DNA of 64,000 nucleotides. It comes from DASUPK01 sp963797265. GTDB taxonomy: Bacteria > Actinomycetota > Thermoleophilia > Solirubrobacterales > 70-9. Positions 15,259 through 23,912 of this stretch are shown piece by piece (position 1 is the first letter of the stretch; every line of letters starts with the position of its first letter). The DNA is taken from the NCBI GenBank assembly GCA_963797265.1, contig CAWCOY010000002.1, positions 248,001 through 312,000 of the forward strand, read 5' to 3'. Below the pieces are notes generated by a model that saw nothing but the letters and a program-made list of their open reading frames with translations, was not told the origin of the DNA and did not search any database. A program made the position numbers and the translations under genes.

Positions 15259-16902
15259 CTACATCCGCTCGGGCGCCGAGATCCCGAGGAGCCCCAGCGT
15301 CCGCGCGATCGTCCGCTTGGTGAGCAGGCAGAGCCCGAGGCGCGCCTCCTCGACCCCCTCCCCCTCGGCCCCGACGACCTGGCAATCGCGGTAGAAGGCG
15401 TGGAAGTCCCGGGCCGCCTCCATCCCGTAGGCGCAGAGGCGGTGCGGGGCGCGCCGCCCCGCCGCCTCCGCGACCTCGTCCGGTAGCTCACAGAGCCGCT
15501 TGATCAGGGCGCGCTCGGAGGGTTCGATCGGCGCCTCGGAGGCGTCGAAGTCCGCGGCGCCCCCGCGCTCCACAGCGTCCTCTCCCGCCTTGCGCAGGAT
15601 GCTCGCGATCCGAGCGTGTGCGTACTGGACGTAGTAGACCGGGTTCTCGTTCGAGGTCTTGCGGGCGAGCTCCAGGTCGAGGTCCACGGGCGTGTCGTGG
15701 CTGCGCTGGAGCATGAAGAAGCGGGCCGCATCCGCTCCGATGTCCTCGATCAGCTCGTCCAGGGTGACGAACTCGCCCCGGCGCTTCGACATCTGGGCGC
15801 GCTCGCCGCTCTCGATGACGTGGACGAGCTGCATTAGCGGGGTCTCGAGGACGTCGGGGGAGTAGCCGAGGGCGGCGAGCGCCCCTCGCAGGCGCGGCGG
15901 GTACCCGTGGTGATCGGCGCCGAGCACGTTGATCAGCCGGTCCGCCCCCCGCTCGAGCTTGTCGCGGTGATAGGCGATGTCGGAGAGGAAGTAGGTGGGG
16001 CCGCCCTCCGAGCGGATCAGGACGCGGTCCTTGTCGTCCCCGAACTCGGTGGTCCGCAGCCAGGTCGCGCCCTCGCTCTCGTAGAGGCGGCCGGCCTCGC
16101 GAAGCTCGGACAGCGCGCGCTCCACCAATCCCGAATCGTGCAGAGCTCGCTCCGAGGACCAGGTGTCGTAGACGACGTTGTAGCGTCGCAGCGTCTCCTC
16201 GATCTGCTCGAGCATCAGGGCCATGCCGCGCCGCGCCAGTGCGTCGAGGTCGCCCGCGTCGATGCCCTCCTCGTCGAGGCGGGCGGCCAGCTCGGCCACG
16301 TACTCGCCCTCGTAGCCGTCCTCGGGAACCGGCTCTCCCTTGATCCGCGCGGCAATCGACTCGGCGAAGCGGTCGATCTGGCCGCCCCGGTCGTTCGTGT
16401 AGTACTCGCGCACCACCGGGTGCCCGGAGAACTCGAGCAGCCGCGCCACCGAGTCGCCGTAGGCGGCGTGCCGGCCGCTGGCCGCGGTCACCGGACCGGT
16501 CGGGTTGGCGGAGACGAACTCGACGTTCACCCTCTCGGTGACCTGCTCCCCACTGGGCGGCCTGCCGAGCCGATCCCCCTGCTGGGCGAGCTCCGAAGCG
16601 GCGCGGCGATACCACGCATCCGCGAGGAACAGGTTGAGGAAACCGGGTCCCGCGACCTCGACCCGCTCGACCGTGCCGGCCAGCGTCCGGCCGAGCTCCT
16701 CGGCCAGCTTCTCCGCCGTACCGCGCGGCTGCTCACCGAGGGAAGGCGCCAGCAGCATCGCCACGTTTGTCGAGTAGTCGCCAAACTCGGGCTTCGGAGG
16801 ACGCTCGAGCGTGGGCTCCGAGCTCGGGCGCTCGGCACCATCGAGCAGCGACGCTGCGGCGGCCTCGACGGCCGAACGCAGCTCTGCGACGGGATCTGCC
16901 AT
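15259..16902 (-). CDS. argS: Arginyl-tRNA synthetase with altered HIGH region
   Basis: The 547-residue protein is a full-length class Ia ArgRS: N-terminal additional domain, V-E-F-V-S-A-N-P-T-G-P, A-A-Y-G-D-S-V-A-R-L-L-E, R-E-Y-Y-T-N-D, the KMSKS loop as Q-M-S-K-R-R-G, and a C-terminal DALR anticodon-binding domain. Where ArgRS normally has G-P-L-H-V-G-H-G-R, this protein reads G-P-V-T-A-A-S-G-R-H, so both histidines of HIGH are missing at the expected place. The codons are unambiguous in the window. It is the only argS here. The ATG at 16902 is followed by a normal N-terminal domain. Confidence 0.93.
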   Translation of the reverse strand: MADPVAELRSAVEAAAASLLDGAERPSSEPTLERPPKPEFGDYSTNVAMLLAPSLGEQPRGTAEKLAEELGRTLAGTVERVEVAGPGFLNLFLADAWYRRAASELAQQGDRLGRPPSGEQVTERVNVEFVSANPTGPVTAASGRHAAYGDSVARLLEFSGHPVVREYYTNDRGGQIDRFAESIAARIKGEPVPEDGYEGEYVAELAARLDEEGIDAGDLDALARRGMALMLEQIEETLRRYNVVYDTWSSERALHDSGLVERALSELREAGRLYESEGATWLRTTEFGDDKDRVLIRSEGGPTYFLSDIAYHRDKLERGADRLINVLGADHHGYPPRLRGALAALGYSPDVLETPLMQLVHVIESGERAQMSKRRGEFVTLDELIEDIGADAARFFMLQRSHDTPVDLDLELARKTSNENPVYYVQYAHARIASILRKAGEDAVERGGAADFDASEAPIEPSERALIKRLCELPDEVAEAAGRRAPHRLCAYGMEAARDFHAFYRDCQVVGAEGEGVEEARLGLCLLTKRTIARTLGLLGISAPERM

Positions 16903-16946
16903 GGACCGGAGACTAATCCCCGGCCGAAGCTGTCAGTTCGGGACGG

Positions 16947-17201
16947 CTAAGCGCCGTGAGCCAGGATCGCGGCGATCACGCCGAACAGCCCGGCGACGAT
17001 CCCTCCGCCGATGCCGGCACCTATCCTGAGCATCGTGGTGCGCAGCTCGCCAATCTCGCCGCGGACACCCACAAGCTCGGCTTCAACCCGGTCAAAGCGC
17101 GCATCGACCTGATCGAATCGGCGGTCGACCTGATCAAATCGGCGGTCGATCTGATCGAACCGGTCATTGAGCCGCTCATCGGTCCAGGCTCCGCGTTCCA
17201 T
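16947..17201 (-). CDS. Small heptad-repeat coiled-coil protein with C-terminal membrane helix
   Basis: The 84-residue protein has an N-terminal half made of the seven-residue unit R-R-F-D-Q-V-D repeated about four times, a short polar linker, then a hydrophobic helix with I-G-A-G-I-G-G-G-I-V-A-G-L-F-G. The first half should form a parallel coiled coil and the tail should anchor it in the membrane. Proteins of this design are common and uncharacterised in Actinobacteria and Cyanobacteria. Nothing in the context assigns a function. Upstream is a perfect 14-bp palindrome at 17270. Confidence 0.7.
   Translation of the reverse strand: MERGAWTDERLNDRFDQIDRRFDQVDRRFDQVDARFDRVEAELVGVRGEIGELRTTMLRIGAGIGGGIVAGLFGVIAAILAHGA
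17108..17170 (-). repeat. Three 21-bp tandem repeats encoding coiled-coil heptads
   Basis: Three consecutive 21-bp units (17108-17128, 17129-17149, 17150-17170) differ at a few positions; the first two differ at one base. Each encodes one F-D-Q-V/I-D-R-R-type heptad. Length change by whole heptads would keep the frame. Confidence 0.75.
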
Positions 17202-17269
17202 CGCTTGTGAGAGTACCTAGAGCTGATACTTCGCCCCCGAGGTCCCCGCGCCCACGACGTTCGTCTAGG

Positions 17270-17283
17270 CCCCTCTAGAGGGG
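17270..17283. other. Perfect 14-bp palindrome CCCCTCTAGAGGGG
   Basis: It lies in the 153-bp gap between rlmH (upstream on minus) and the coiled-coil gene. It could be an operator, or the stem of a terminator without a T run. The rest of the gap shows nothing I can name. Confidence 0.3.
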
Positions 17284-17354
17284 ATGTGCGCCGATTCGTG
17301 CTCGCACATCCTTCATGACGCGATGCACGAACCGGCCGCTTTTTGACTCCACGC

Positions 17355-17771
17355 CTAAAGGTGGTACGGCTCGCGCGCGAGGATCTTGGTCGCGCGGAAG
17401 AGCTGCTCGAGCAGGACCACCCTGGCGAGCTGGTGCGCCATCGTCTGCGGGCCGAGGGAGATCCGCTCGTCCACCAGGGCCATCGTGTGCGCGGAGAGGC
17501 CTTCGGGGCCGCCGATCAGAAAACAGAGGTCCTGGGCGTCGATCCGCCGCTCGGAGAGCCAGCTCGCCCACGCCTTGGAGCTCAATGCGCGGCCGCCGCG
17601 GTCGAGCGCGATCACGTGGGAGCGGGTCGGGATCCGTCCCTCGATGTTGACCTCGTCGCGGACCTCGATCACGTCGACGGGTTGATGGCGGTGCAGCATC
17701 TTGCGGTAGTGGGCGTCGGCCTCGGCCAAGGGCGCCTTCACCTTGCCGACCACGACGACCGTGACCTTCAC
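17355..17771 (-). CDS. rlmH: 23S rRNA (pseudouridine1915-N3)-methyltransferase RlmH
   Basis: The 138-residue SPOUT-class protein has the SAM-binding knot F-L-I-G-G-P-E-G-L, L-D-R-G-G-R-A-L-S-S and the closing L-L-E-Q-L-F-R-A-T-K-I-L-A-R-E-P-Y-H-L. RlmH methylates pseudouridine 1915 in helix 69 of 23S rRNA on the assembled ribosome. Length is slightly below the usual 155. Its start overlaps the stop of the upstream M48 protease gene by 4 bp, so the two are probably co-transcribed. Confidence 0.92.
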   Translation of the reverse strand: MKVTVVVVGKVKAPLAEADAHYRKMLHRHQPVDVIEVRDEVNIEGRIPTRSHVIALDRGGRALSSKAWASWLSERRIDAQDLCFLIGGPEGLSAHTMALVDERISLGPQTMAHQLARVVLLEQLFRATKILAREPYHL

Positions 17772-19018
17772 GGCCGCTCGCCCTGCTGCCAGGCGAGTGC
17801 CGCGCCGATCCGATCGATCGCCGGCGGATGGGTGCCGAAGACGAAGGTGAAGGCGTCCGGCGGATCGGGATCCGAGAGGTTACGGTCGGCGAGCTGCTGC
17901 TGCAGCTCGATCATCCCCTTCGGATCGTCTGTGAGCTGCAGGGCGAAGGTGTCCGCCCTCGCCTCCACCGACCTGGAGAGCTGGTTCCCGGTGATCCCGA
18001 TGACGAACGAGGTCGCGCCGATGGCCAGCGCGAGCGCGGGCAGGTAGGCGGGCCGGCCGGGCTCGGCATCCTGCCGACTCGCGATCGCTCGCGACATGCC
18101 CGACACGAAGATCAGGGCGAGGGGAGTGACGATCGCGACGAAGAGCAGCCCCCGACGGATGTCGTTGCCGTGGACGTGCCCGAGCTCGTGAGCGACGACG
18201 GCGTTTCGCTCGGGCGGGTTCAGGTCCTTGAGCAGAGTGTCGTAGAGCACCACCCGCTTCGAGGAGCCGATGCCGTTGACGTAGGCGTTGATCGCGGTCG
18301 TCCGCCGGCTCGCGTCGACCTCGTAGACGTGACCGACGTCGACATCGGCACGGCTTGCGAGATCGAGCACATCGCTGCGCGCCGGCCCCGGGGGCAGCTC
18401 CTTGAACTTGTTGAACAGCGGCGCGATCACCACGGGCGCGAGCCAGGTGATAACTGCCGCGCCGGCAACCACGCCGACGCTTCCGGGAATCCACCAGCGA
18501 CTCCCGAAGCGGCGCATCAGCCAGAGGGCGAAGGTGCCGACCGCTCCGGCCAGGATCGCGCCGATCACGGTGGCTTTGCCCCAATCGCTCAGATAGCCGC
18601 CCAGGGACTGAGTCGAAAGGCCGACATCCACGGAGCGCTCGTGTGCCCAGACGCCGAAGGGGACCGTGACGACCGCGACGGTCACCGAAAGGCCGGCCGC
18701 AGCCGCGGCTCCGCCGAGCACCGGACGCCCGCCGAGCCGCTCGAGCGCCCGCCGCGCCACGCCCGGGCGGCCAGTTGCCAGCAGGACGAGCACGGCTCCC
18801 TCGGCGACCAGGCTCGCCACCAGGATCAGGCGCTGGCCCGAAGCGTAATCCCGGGCCGTCGTCAGCTCCTCATGCGAGAAGTAGGCGTTCGGGTCGGCGT
18901 GGACAGGCTGCTCGATGTCCCGAGGCCGGAGCAGCCAGGCGGCGGCCTCGGCCACGACCACGGCGGCGACGGCCGTGACCCCCAGACGGAGCCATTTAGG
19001 CGACGATCGGCCGGGCAC
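17768..19018 (-). CDS. M48 family membrane metalloprotease (Ste24/CAAX protease-like)
   Basis: The protein has several transmembrane segments, the zinc motif V-V-A-H-E-L-G-H-V-H-G-N-D and the third ligand in R-S-V-E-A-R-A-D, with the late F-G-T-H-P-P motif characteristic of Ste24-like M48 peptidases. These act in membrane protein quality control. I chose the GTG at 19018, just before the first hydrophobic helix, giving 416 residues. In-frame ATGs at 19081 and 19162 are possible but would overlap the start of the divergent phosphoesterase gene at 19080. Confidence 0.85.
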   Translation of the reverse strand: MPGRSSPKWLRLGVTAVAAVVVAEAAAWLLRPRDIEQPVHADPNAYFSHEELTTARDYASGQRLILVASLVAEGAVLVLLATGRPGVARRALERLGGRPVLGGAAAAAGLSVTVAVVTVPFGVWAHERSVDVGLSTQSLGGYLSDWGKATVIGAILAGAVGTFALWLMRRFGSRWWIPGSVGVVAGAAVITWLAPVVIAPLFNKFKELPPGPARSDVLDLASRADVDVGHVYEVDASRRTTAINAYVNGIGSSKRVVLYDTLLKDLNPPERNAVVAHELGHVHGNDIRRGLLFVAIVTPLALIFVSGMSRAIASRQDAEPGRPAYLPALALAIGATSFVIGITGNQLSRSVEARADTFALQLTDDPKGMIELQQQLADRNLSDPDPPDAFTFVFGTHPPAIDRIGAALAWQQGERP

Positions 19019-19079
19019 CGGCCTACGATAGACCGCCGTCTGAGCGGGCCCGGGACCGATCGCATCGCTGTTTCGTCTC

Positions 19080-19817
19080 ATGCGCGTCGCCATCCTCACC
19101 GACATCCACAGCAACCTGCCGGCGTTGGAGGCCGTCCTCGCCGCGATCGACGAGGCCGGCATCGACCGCCGCTGGTGCCTCGGTGACGTGGTCGGCTACG
19201 GGGCCCAGCCCGACGAATGCGCTCGCCTGGTCTCGGAGCGGTGTGAGCTCAGCCTGGTGGGCAACCACGACCTCGCGGTGATCGGCGAGATCGACACCGA
19301 GGTCTTCTCGGCCTCGGCCGCGGCCGCGGTGGAATGGACCCGGGCCAACTCGGACGGCACGACGATCGACTTCCTGAAAGCGCTCGAGCCCAAGAACACC
19401 GAGCACGAGGTCGGCCTCTACCACGCGTCCCCGCGGGACCCGATCTGGGAGTACGTGCTCGCCGTCGACCAGGCGCGCGAATGCATGGAGGAACAGTCCG
19501 CGCGAGTCAGCCTGATCGGGCACTCGCACGTCGCGCTCTGGTTCTCCGACGGCGACGGTCCCCCGGGCGGCGACGGGGGCGCCCAGGCCGAGGGCGGCAA
19601 GGAGCTCGATCTATCCGAGCATCGGTGGCTGCTCAATCCCGGCAGCGTCGGTCAGCCGCGCGACGGTGACTCGCGCGCCGCCTGGCTGGAGCTCGACACC
19701 GACTCCTGGAAAGCGACCTATCACCGCACGAGCTACGACATCGACTCGGCGGCGGAGGCGATCAGGGACGCCGGCCTGCCCGAGCTGCTCGCCGATCGTC
19801 TCTATATAGGGCAGTGA
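19080..19817 (+). CDS. Calcineurin-like metallophosphoesterase
   Basis: The 245-residue protein has all blocks of the YfcE/MJ0936-type phosphodiesterases: T-D-I-H-S-N-L-P-A-L, L-G-D-V-V-G-Y-G, V-G-N-H-D, G-H-S-H-V and N-P-G-S-V-G-Q-P-R-D. These coordinate two metal ions. Close relatives hydrolyse phosphodiesters of unknown physiological substrate. An insertion rich in Gly and Asp precedes the last motif. It is divergent from the M48 protease and followed immediately by a lipoprotein and a Ser/Thr kinase gene, with which it may form an operon. Confidence 0.88.
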   Translation: MRVAILTDIHSNLPALEAVLAAIDEAGIDRRWCLGDVVGYGAQPDECARLVSERCELSLVGNHDLAVIGEIDTEVFSASAAAAVEWTRANSDGTTIDFLKALEPKNTEHEVGLYHASPRDPIWEYVLAVDQARECMEEQSARVSLIGHSHVALWFSDGDGPPGGDGGAQAEGGKELDLSEHRWLLNPGSVGQPRDGDSRAAWLELDTDSWKATYHRTSYDIDSAAEAIRDAGLPELLADRLYIGQ

Positions 19818-19861
19818 TGACGACGCAGAGCACTAAAGAAACGCGGGCTAGTATCGCCGCG

Positions 19862-20368
19862 ATGCCGAAGCGCCTCCGGCCGATATTGCTTGCCTTGTTC
19901 CTGGCCGCCTCCGCGGCTGTCTATGGCTGCGGCAGCAGCGGGCCCGACCCCTCGATCTCAGGGGAGGAGGCACAGCCCCTGCTCGCCAAGATCGCCGAGA
20001 TCAAGGCCAACGTCGACGTCGGGAGCTGTGTGGTGGCTGGTGACAAGACCGATGACCTGCTCGCCGACATCGCCGACCTGCCCTCGAGCGTCAACAACGA
20101 CGTCAAGCAGGCCCTGGACAACGGCGCCAACAACCTGAAGATCCTGCTCAACGACCCGAGCAAGTGCGAGGGCAGGACCGAGACGACGACCACGACCGAG
20201 ACCACAACACCCTCGACAACCGAGCAGACGACTACCGAGCGAACGCAGTCCACCACCACCAAGACGACGCCCACCCAGACTCACACGACTCCGACCCAGA
20301 CCCAGACGACACCGAACACCACCACGACGCCGGGTGCTTCGGGCGGAATCGGCCCGGGAGGACTATGA
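19862..20368 (+). CDS. Lipoprotein with Thr-rich low-complexity tail
   Basis: From the ATG at 19862 a signal peptide with a V-Y-G-C lipobox is followed by a small helical domain (E-E-A-Q-P-L-L-A-K-I-A-E-I-K and an S-C-V-V-A-G segment with one further Cys) and a tail of about 60 residues that is almost all Thr, Pro, Gln and Ser. The tail looks like a cell-wall spanning linker or a glycosylation region. An in-frame GTG at 19814 overlaps the previous stop but would put charged residues before the signal. The stop overlaps the kinase start (ATGA), so the pair is translationally coupled; it may be a sensor partner or substrate of the kinase. Confidence 0.7.
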   Translation: MPKRLRPILLALFLAASAAVYGCGSSGPDPSISGEEAQPLLAKIAEIKANVDVGSCVVAGDKTDDLLADIADLPSSVNNDVKQALDNGANNLKILLNDPSKCEGRTETTTTTETTTPSTTEQTTTERTQSTTTKTTPTQTHTTPTQTQTTPNTTTTPGASGGIGPGGL

Positions 20369-21561
20369 GCCCGCGCAGCCCCATGGGCGAGCTGATCGCC
20401 GATCGCTACCGGATCGAGGACCGTCTGGGAAGCGGGGGGATGTCGAGCGTCTTCCGGGCCACCGACACGATCCTCGAGCGGACGGTCGCGGTGAAGATCC
20501 TCGCCGAGCACCTCTCCGACGATGACCGCTTCGTCGCCCGCTTCCGCCGCGAGGCGCTCGCGGTCGCGAAGCTCGTCCACCCCAACATCGTCCAGGTATA
20601 TGACACCGGCAACGACGGTGGCCAGTACTACATCGTCATGGAGTACGTGCGCGGGCGCTCGGGCGCCCAACTGCTCCAGTCGGAGGGCAAGCTCGATCCA
20701 GAGACCACGGTCGAGATCGGCACCCAGGCCTGCGCCGGCCTGGACTACGCCCACCGGCACGGGATCATCCACCGGGACGTCAAGCCGGGCAACCTGATGA
20801 TCATCGGCGGCCCCGCGGGTGGCGGCGACATGACCGTGAAGATCGCCGACTTCGGGATCGCGCGAGCGAGCGAGCAGACCCGGATCACGCAGGTCGGCTC
20901 GGTCGTCGGCACCGCCGCGTACCTCGCGCCGGAGCAGGCCCGCGGCGAGGAGGCGACGCCCTCGTCGGACGTCTACTCACTGGGGGTCGTGCTCTACCAG
21001 TTCCTCACCGGGCGGCTGCCCTACGAAGGCGCCTCCCTCGCCGAGCTGGCGGTCCGCCAGCAATCCGAGCAGCCCCTGCATCCGGGCTCCTACAACGAGG
21101 ACGTCCCCGAGGCGGTCGGCGATGCCGTTCTGGTGGCGCTCGAATCCGACTCGTCCCGCAGGTTCGCGGCCGCCGGCGAGCTCGCCGACGCCCTCCGTCG
21201 CGGGCTGACGGGCGAGTCCCCCACTGGCACCGCGGCCACCAGGATCGTGAGGGACGACACGCCGACCGCGCCGACCCGTCACATACCTCGCACCCGGAGC
21301 CAGCGCCGCCCGCAGCGCCGCCCGGTCCCGCCTCGGCAGCCTGCGCCCGCGCCCCAGCAGCGCCGCCGCCGGGCATCGAGCTTTGCGAGGAACGCGCTGA
21401 TCGTGATTGCGATCCTGCTCCTCGCCGCGGCGGTCGCCGCGATCGTCACCCTCGCCTCGAGCGGCAACGGCGGCAAGATCGACCTCGATCAAGTCGTCAA
21501 GCAGAACGTCAACGACCAGATCGATGCTCTGCGGCAGGTCGTCGAGGACAACACCAAGTAG
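20365..21561 (+). CDS. Membrane Ser/Thr protein kinase (PknB type, no PASTA domains)
   Basis: The 398-residue protein has a complete Hanks-type kinase domain: G-S-G-G-M-S-S-V-F loop (22-30), Lys44 in V-A-V-K-I-L, catalytic Asp138 in H-R-D-V-K-P-G-N, Asp162 in D-F-G-I-A-R and A-P-E-Q-A. A Pro/Arg/Gln-rich linker leads to one transmembrane helix (about 340-362) and a short extracellular tail of about 35 residues. PASTA repeats are absent, so it is not the cell-wall-sensing PknB itself. The ATG at 20365 overlaps the lipoprotein stop. Activation-loop Thr residues are present (E-Q-T-R-I-T). Confidence 0.92.
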   Translation: MSPRSPMGELIADRYRIEDRLGSGGMSSVFRATDTILERTVAVKILAEHLSDDDRFVARFRREALAVAKLVHPNIVQVYDTGNDGGQYYIVMEYVRGRSGAQLLQSEGKLDPETTVEIGTQACAGLDYAHRHGIIHRDVKPGNLMIIGGPAGGGDMTVKIADFGIARASEQTRITQVGSVVGTAAYLAPEQARGEEATPSSDVYSLGVVLYQFLTGRLPYEGASLAELAVRQQSEQPLHPGSYNEDVPEAVGDAVLVALESDSSRRFAAAGELADALRRGLTGESPTGTAATRIVRDDTPTAPTRHIPRTRSQRRPQRRPVPPRQPAPAPQQRRRRASSFARNALIVIAILLLAAAVAAIVTLASSGNGGKIDLDQVVKQNVNDQIDALRQVVEDNTK

Positions 21562-21564
21562 GGA

Positions 21565-22646
21565 TTAGGGCGTCCCGCCCGCGGCCCGGGCGAAGGCGAA
21601 CCACGACGGCTTGGGTCTGCCCTTGAGCGTGAAGAGCCCCATCCGATCGGTGATGTAGTCCCGCCTGGTCGTGCGGCGGGGTCTGTGGCTGTCGGTGTAG
21701 GTGAACCACAGCGCGCTCGCGATGCCGAGCCTGGCGGCGTTGCGGCTCAGCAGGCGGTAGGTCTTGGTCAGCTTCTTCGCCTGCTGCCTGAACGTCGTGC
21801 GCAGCACCGTGTATCGGAAGCCCGCCCCGCCGGTGACCCAGCCGAAGGCACTCACCCAGATCGGAGTCGCGGGGTCGCCATGTCTGGGCATGATCCTCCT
21901 CGCCACCTTCACCCAGTGGAGGACTCCCTTGGGCTTGGCCGCGTAGGGATGGATGCCGATGGCGTCGAAGGCGTTCGCGGCGCCAGGCACCCGGTACATG
22001 GCGTTCAGGTACTTGACGAGTGTGATCGTGTTGTGCCCCGTCCGGTACGGGAAGAGCCCGCCGGCCAGGACCTTGGCGGCGGGATCGCCCGCGCGCAGCC
22101 CCTCCGCGGAGATCTTCAGCAGCCTCACGAAGCGACGCGCGCTGGGCTTGCCGCCGATGGCGTCTCCCTGGTTCGGCTCTTTCCAGATCTCCCAGGTGGT
22201 CACGGGGCGCTTCGGCAGCTCCGGGTGCTCCGCCCAGAAGGTCCCGTTGGTGCCGTAGGGGCGCGCGTAGTCGGTAAGGAGGGCGCGCCACGCATTGCGC
22301 TGGGCCGCTTTAAAGATCGGCGGCCTGGAGGGATTGCGGGACATCCAGCGGGGCACCCCGAGGAGGTCCGGCAGGATGGTGATCCCCTCCTTGGCCGCGA
22401 GGCCGAAGAGCACGTCGGTTCCGTAGTAGTCCCGAGTCCCCGGCATCGGCTCGACGAACTTCCAGTCGACCTGGGCGCGGAAAACCCCGCCCCCTGCCGT
22501 CGCCACTCTGTTCAGGTCGTCTTGGCTGGGGAAGTAGGTGCCGACGAGCCATAGAACGGGTTCGGCCCCACCGCCTGTGCCACGGCCGGCGCAGCGGCGA
22601 GCGCAACGGCCGTCACGCAGGCGACTGCGATTGCCCCTCTCGGCAT
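21565..22646 (-). pseudogene. Secreted GH5/GH39-like glycosidase, one apparent frameshift after the signal peptide
   Basis: The ATG at 22646 begins a signal peptide (M-P-R-G-A-I-A-V-A-C, ending A-V-A-Q-A) that runs into G-P-N-P-F-Y-G and then a stop. One frame over, W-L-V-G-T-Y-F-P-S-Q-D-D-L-N-R-V continues a TIM-barrel glycosidase of about 310 residues with F-R-A-Q-V-D-W, W-E-I-W-K-E-P-N, G-I-H-P-Y and A-L-W-F-T-Y-T. A single-base indel near 22550 separates the two. The acid/base motif usually reads N-E-P; here it is K-E-P, which may affect catalysis. If the indel is a sequencing error, the gene is an intact exported glycan hydrolase. Confidence 0.65.
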
Positions 22647-22672
22647 GAGACGAAGCTAGCCGCTGCGAAAGC

Positions 22673-23890
22673 TCAATGTCGCAGTTGGCCGGCGACCTCC
22701 CAGGGAGCGGACCCGGCCATCACGGCGTCCGCGTAATCGGCGTACCTACCCGCTCCGATCGCCTCTCTCGCGCCCGCCGCGAGTCGCTCCATATAGGTCA
22801 GGTTGTGGAGCGTGAGCAGCCGCGTACCGGTCAGGTCCTTGTTGCGAGCCAGGTAGCGGAGGTAGGCGCGGGAATGGCGCGTGCAGGCCTCGCAGGGGCA
22901 GCCCTCGACCACAGGGCCGTCGTCCTCAGCGTAGGCCGACTTGGTCAGATCGATACGGAAGCGACCACTCGGGTCCGGACCCAGCGCCGTGCCGTGCCTC
23001 GCGAGTCGCGTCGGGATCGCGCAGTCGAACAGGTCGATGCCCATGCCGATGCCGACGAGCAGATCGTCGACCTCGCCGATGCCGAGCAGGTGGCGCGGCG
23101 CCTGCTCGGGGAGGAACGGCACGGTGAAGCCGAGGACGCCGTGCATCTCCGACTTCTCGCGGCCGAGCGTTCCGCCGATTGCGATCCCGTCGATCGCGGC
23201 CGCCGCGTTCCGCTCCGCCGACTCCCGGCGTAGGTCTTCGTGAACGCCGCCCTGGACGATGCCGAAGACCGCCTGCTCGGCCGGACCCTCCCGCTCGTGC
23301 CAGGCCAGGCAGCGGTCGAGCCAGCGGTGGGTGCGTTCAGCGGAGCACGCGGTGTACTCGCGGTCGGCGTGCGCGGGGGTGCACTCGTCGAAGGTCAGGG
23401 CGATGTCCGATCCGAGCGCCGCCTGGATTCGCATCGAGTCCTCGGGCCCGAGGAATCGGTTCGAGCCGTCGAGCAGCGACTGGAAGGCCACTCCAACCTC
23501 GGAGATCTCGACCTTCGCGCCGCCCGCGATATTGCCCCGCCGGCCCTTGATCTCATCCGCGACGCCGCCGTGGGCGAGCGAGAAGACCTGGAAGCCGCCC
23601 GAGTCCGTGATCAGCGCCCGCTCCCAGCCCATGAACCGGTGCAGGCCCCCGCGCGCCGCGATCGCGTCCTCCCCAGGGGACAGGTGCAGGTGGAAGGTGT
23701 TGCCGAGCACCATCCCGTACCCGAGCTCCGCGACCTCCGCGGAGGAGAGCCCCCGCACGCTGCCCTTGGTGGCGAGGGGGATGAACCCCGGAGTGGGCAC
23801 GTCCCCGTGCGCTGTATGGATCAGGCCCGCGCGGGCATCGCCGTCGCGGGCCTGAATCTCGAACTCGAGCCTGGCCGGGTCAGATCTCAC
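22673..23890 (-). CDS. tgt: tRNA-guanine transglycosylase (queuosine pathway)
   Basis: The 405-residue TIM-barrel enzyme has G-N-T-F-H-L, T-D-S-G-G-F-Q-V-F-S-L (Asp96), G-I-V-Q-G-G, I-G-G-T-L-G and the nucleophile region D-L-F-D-C-A-I-P-T-R. The zinc site is C-P-C-E-A-C followed by H in T-L-H-N. It swaps G34 of tRNAs with GUN anticodons for preQ1 or queuine. No queC, queD, queE, queF or queA is in the window, so the cell may make preQ1 elsewhere or salvage it. The length is normal for the bacterial enzyme (about 380). Confidence 0.94.
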   Translation of the reverse strand: MRSDPARLEFEIQARDGDARAGLIHTAHGDVPTPGFIPLATKGSVRGLSSAEVAELGYGMVLGNTFHLHLSPGEDAIAARGGLHRFMGWERALITDSGGFQVFSLAHGGVADEIKGRRGNIAGGAKVEISEVGVAFQSLLDGSNRFLGPEDSMRIQAALGSDIALTFDECTPAHADREYTACSAERTHRWLDRCLAWHEREGPAEQAVFGIVQGGVHEDLRRESAERNAAAAIDGIAIGGTLGREKSEMHGVLGFTVPFLPEQAPRHLLGIGEVDDLLVGIGMGIDLFDCAIPTRLARHGTALGPDPSGRFRIDLTKSAYAEDDGPVVEGCPCEACTRHSRAYLRYLARNKDLTGTRLLTLHNLTYMERLAAGAREAIGAGRYADYADAVMAGSAPWEVAGQLRH

Positions 23891-23912
23891 CGGCCAAGCC
23901 TAGGGTCAGGAC

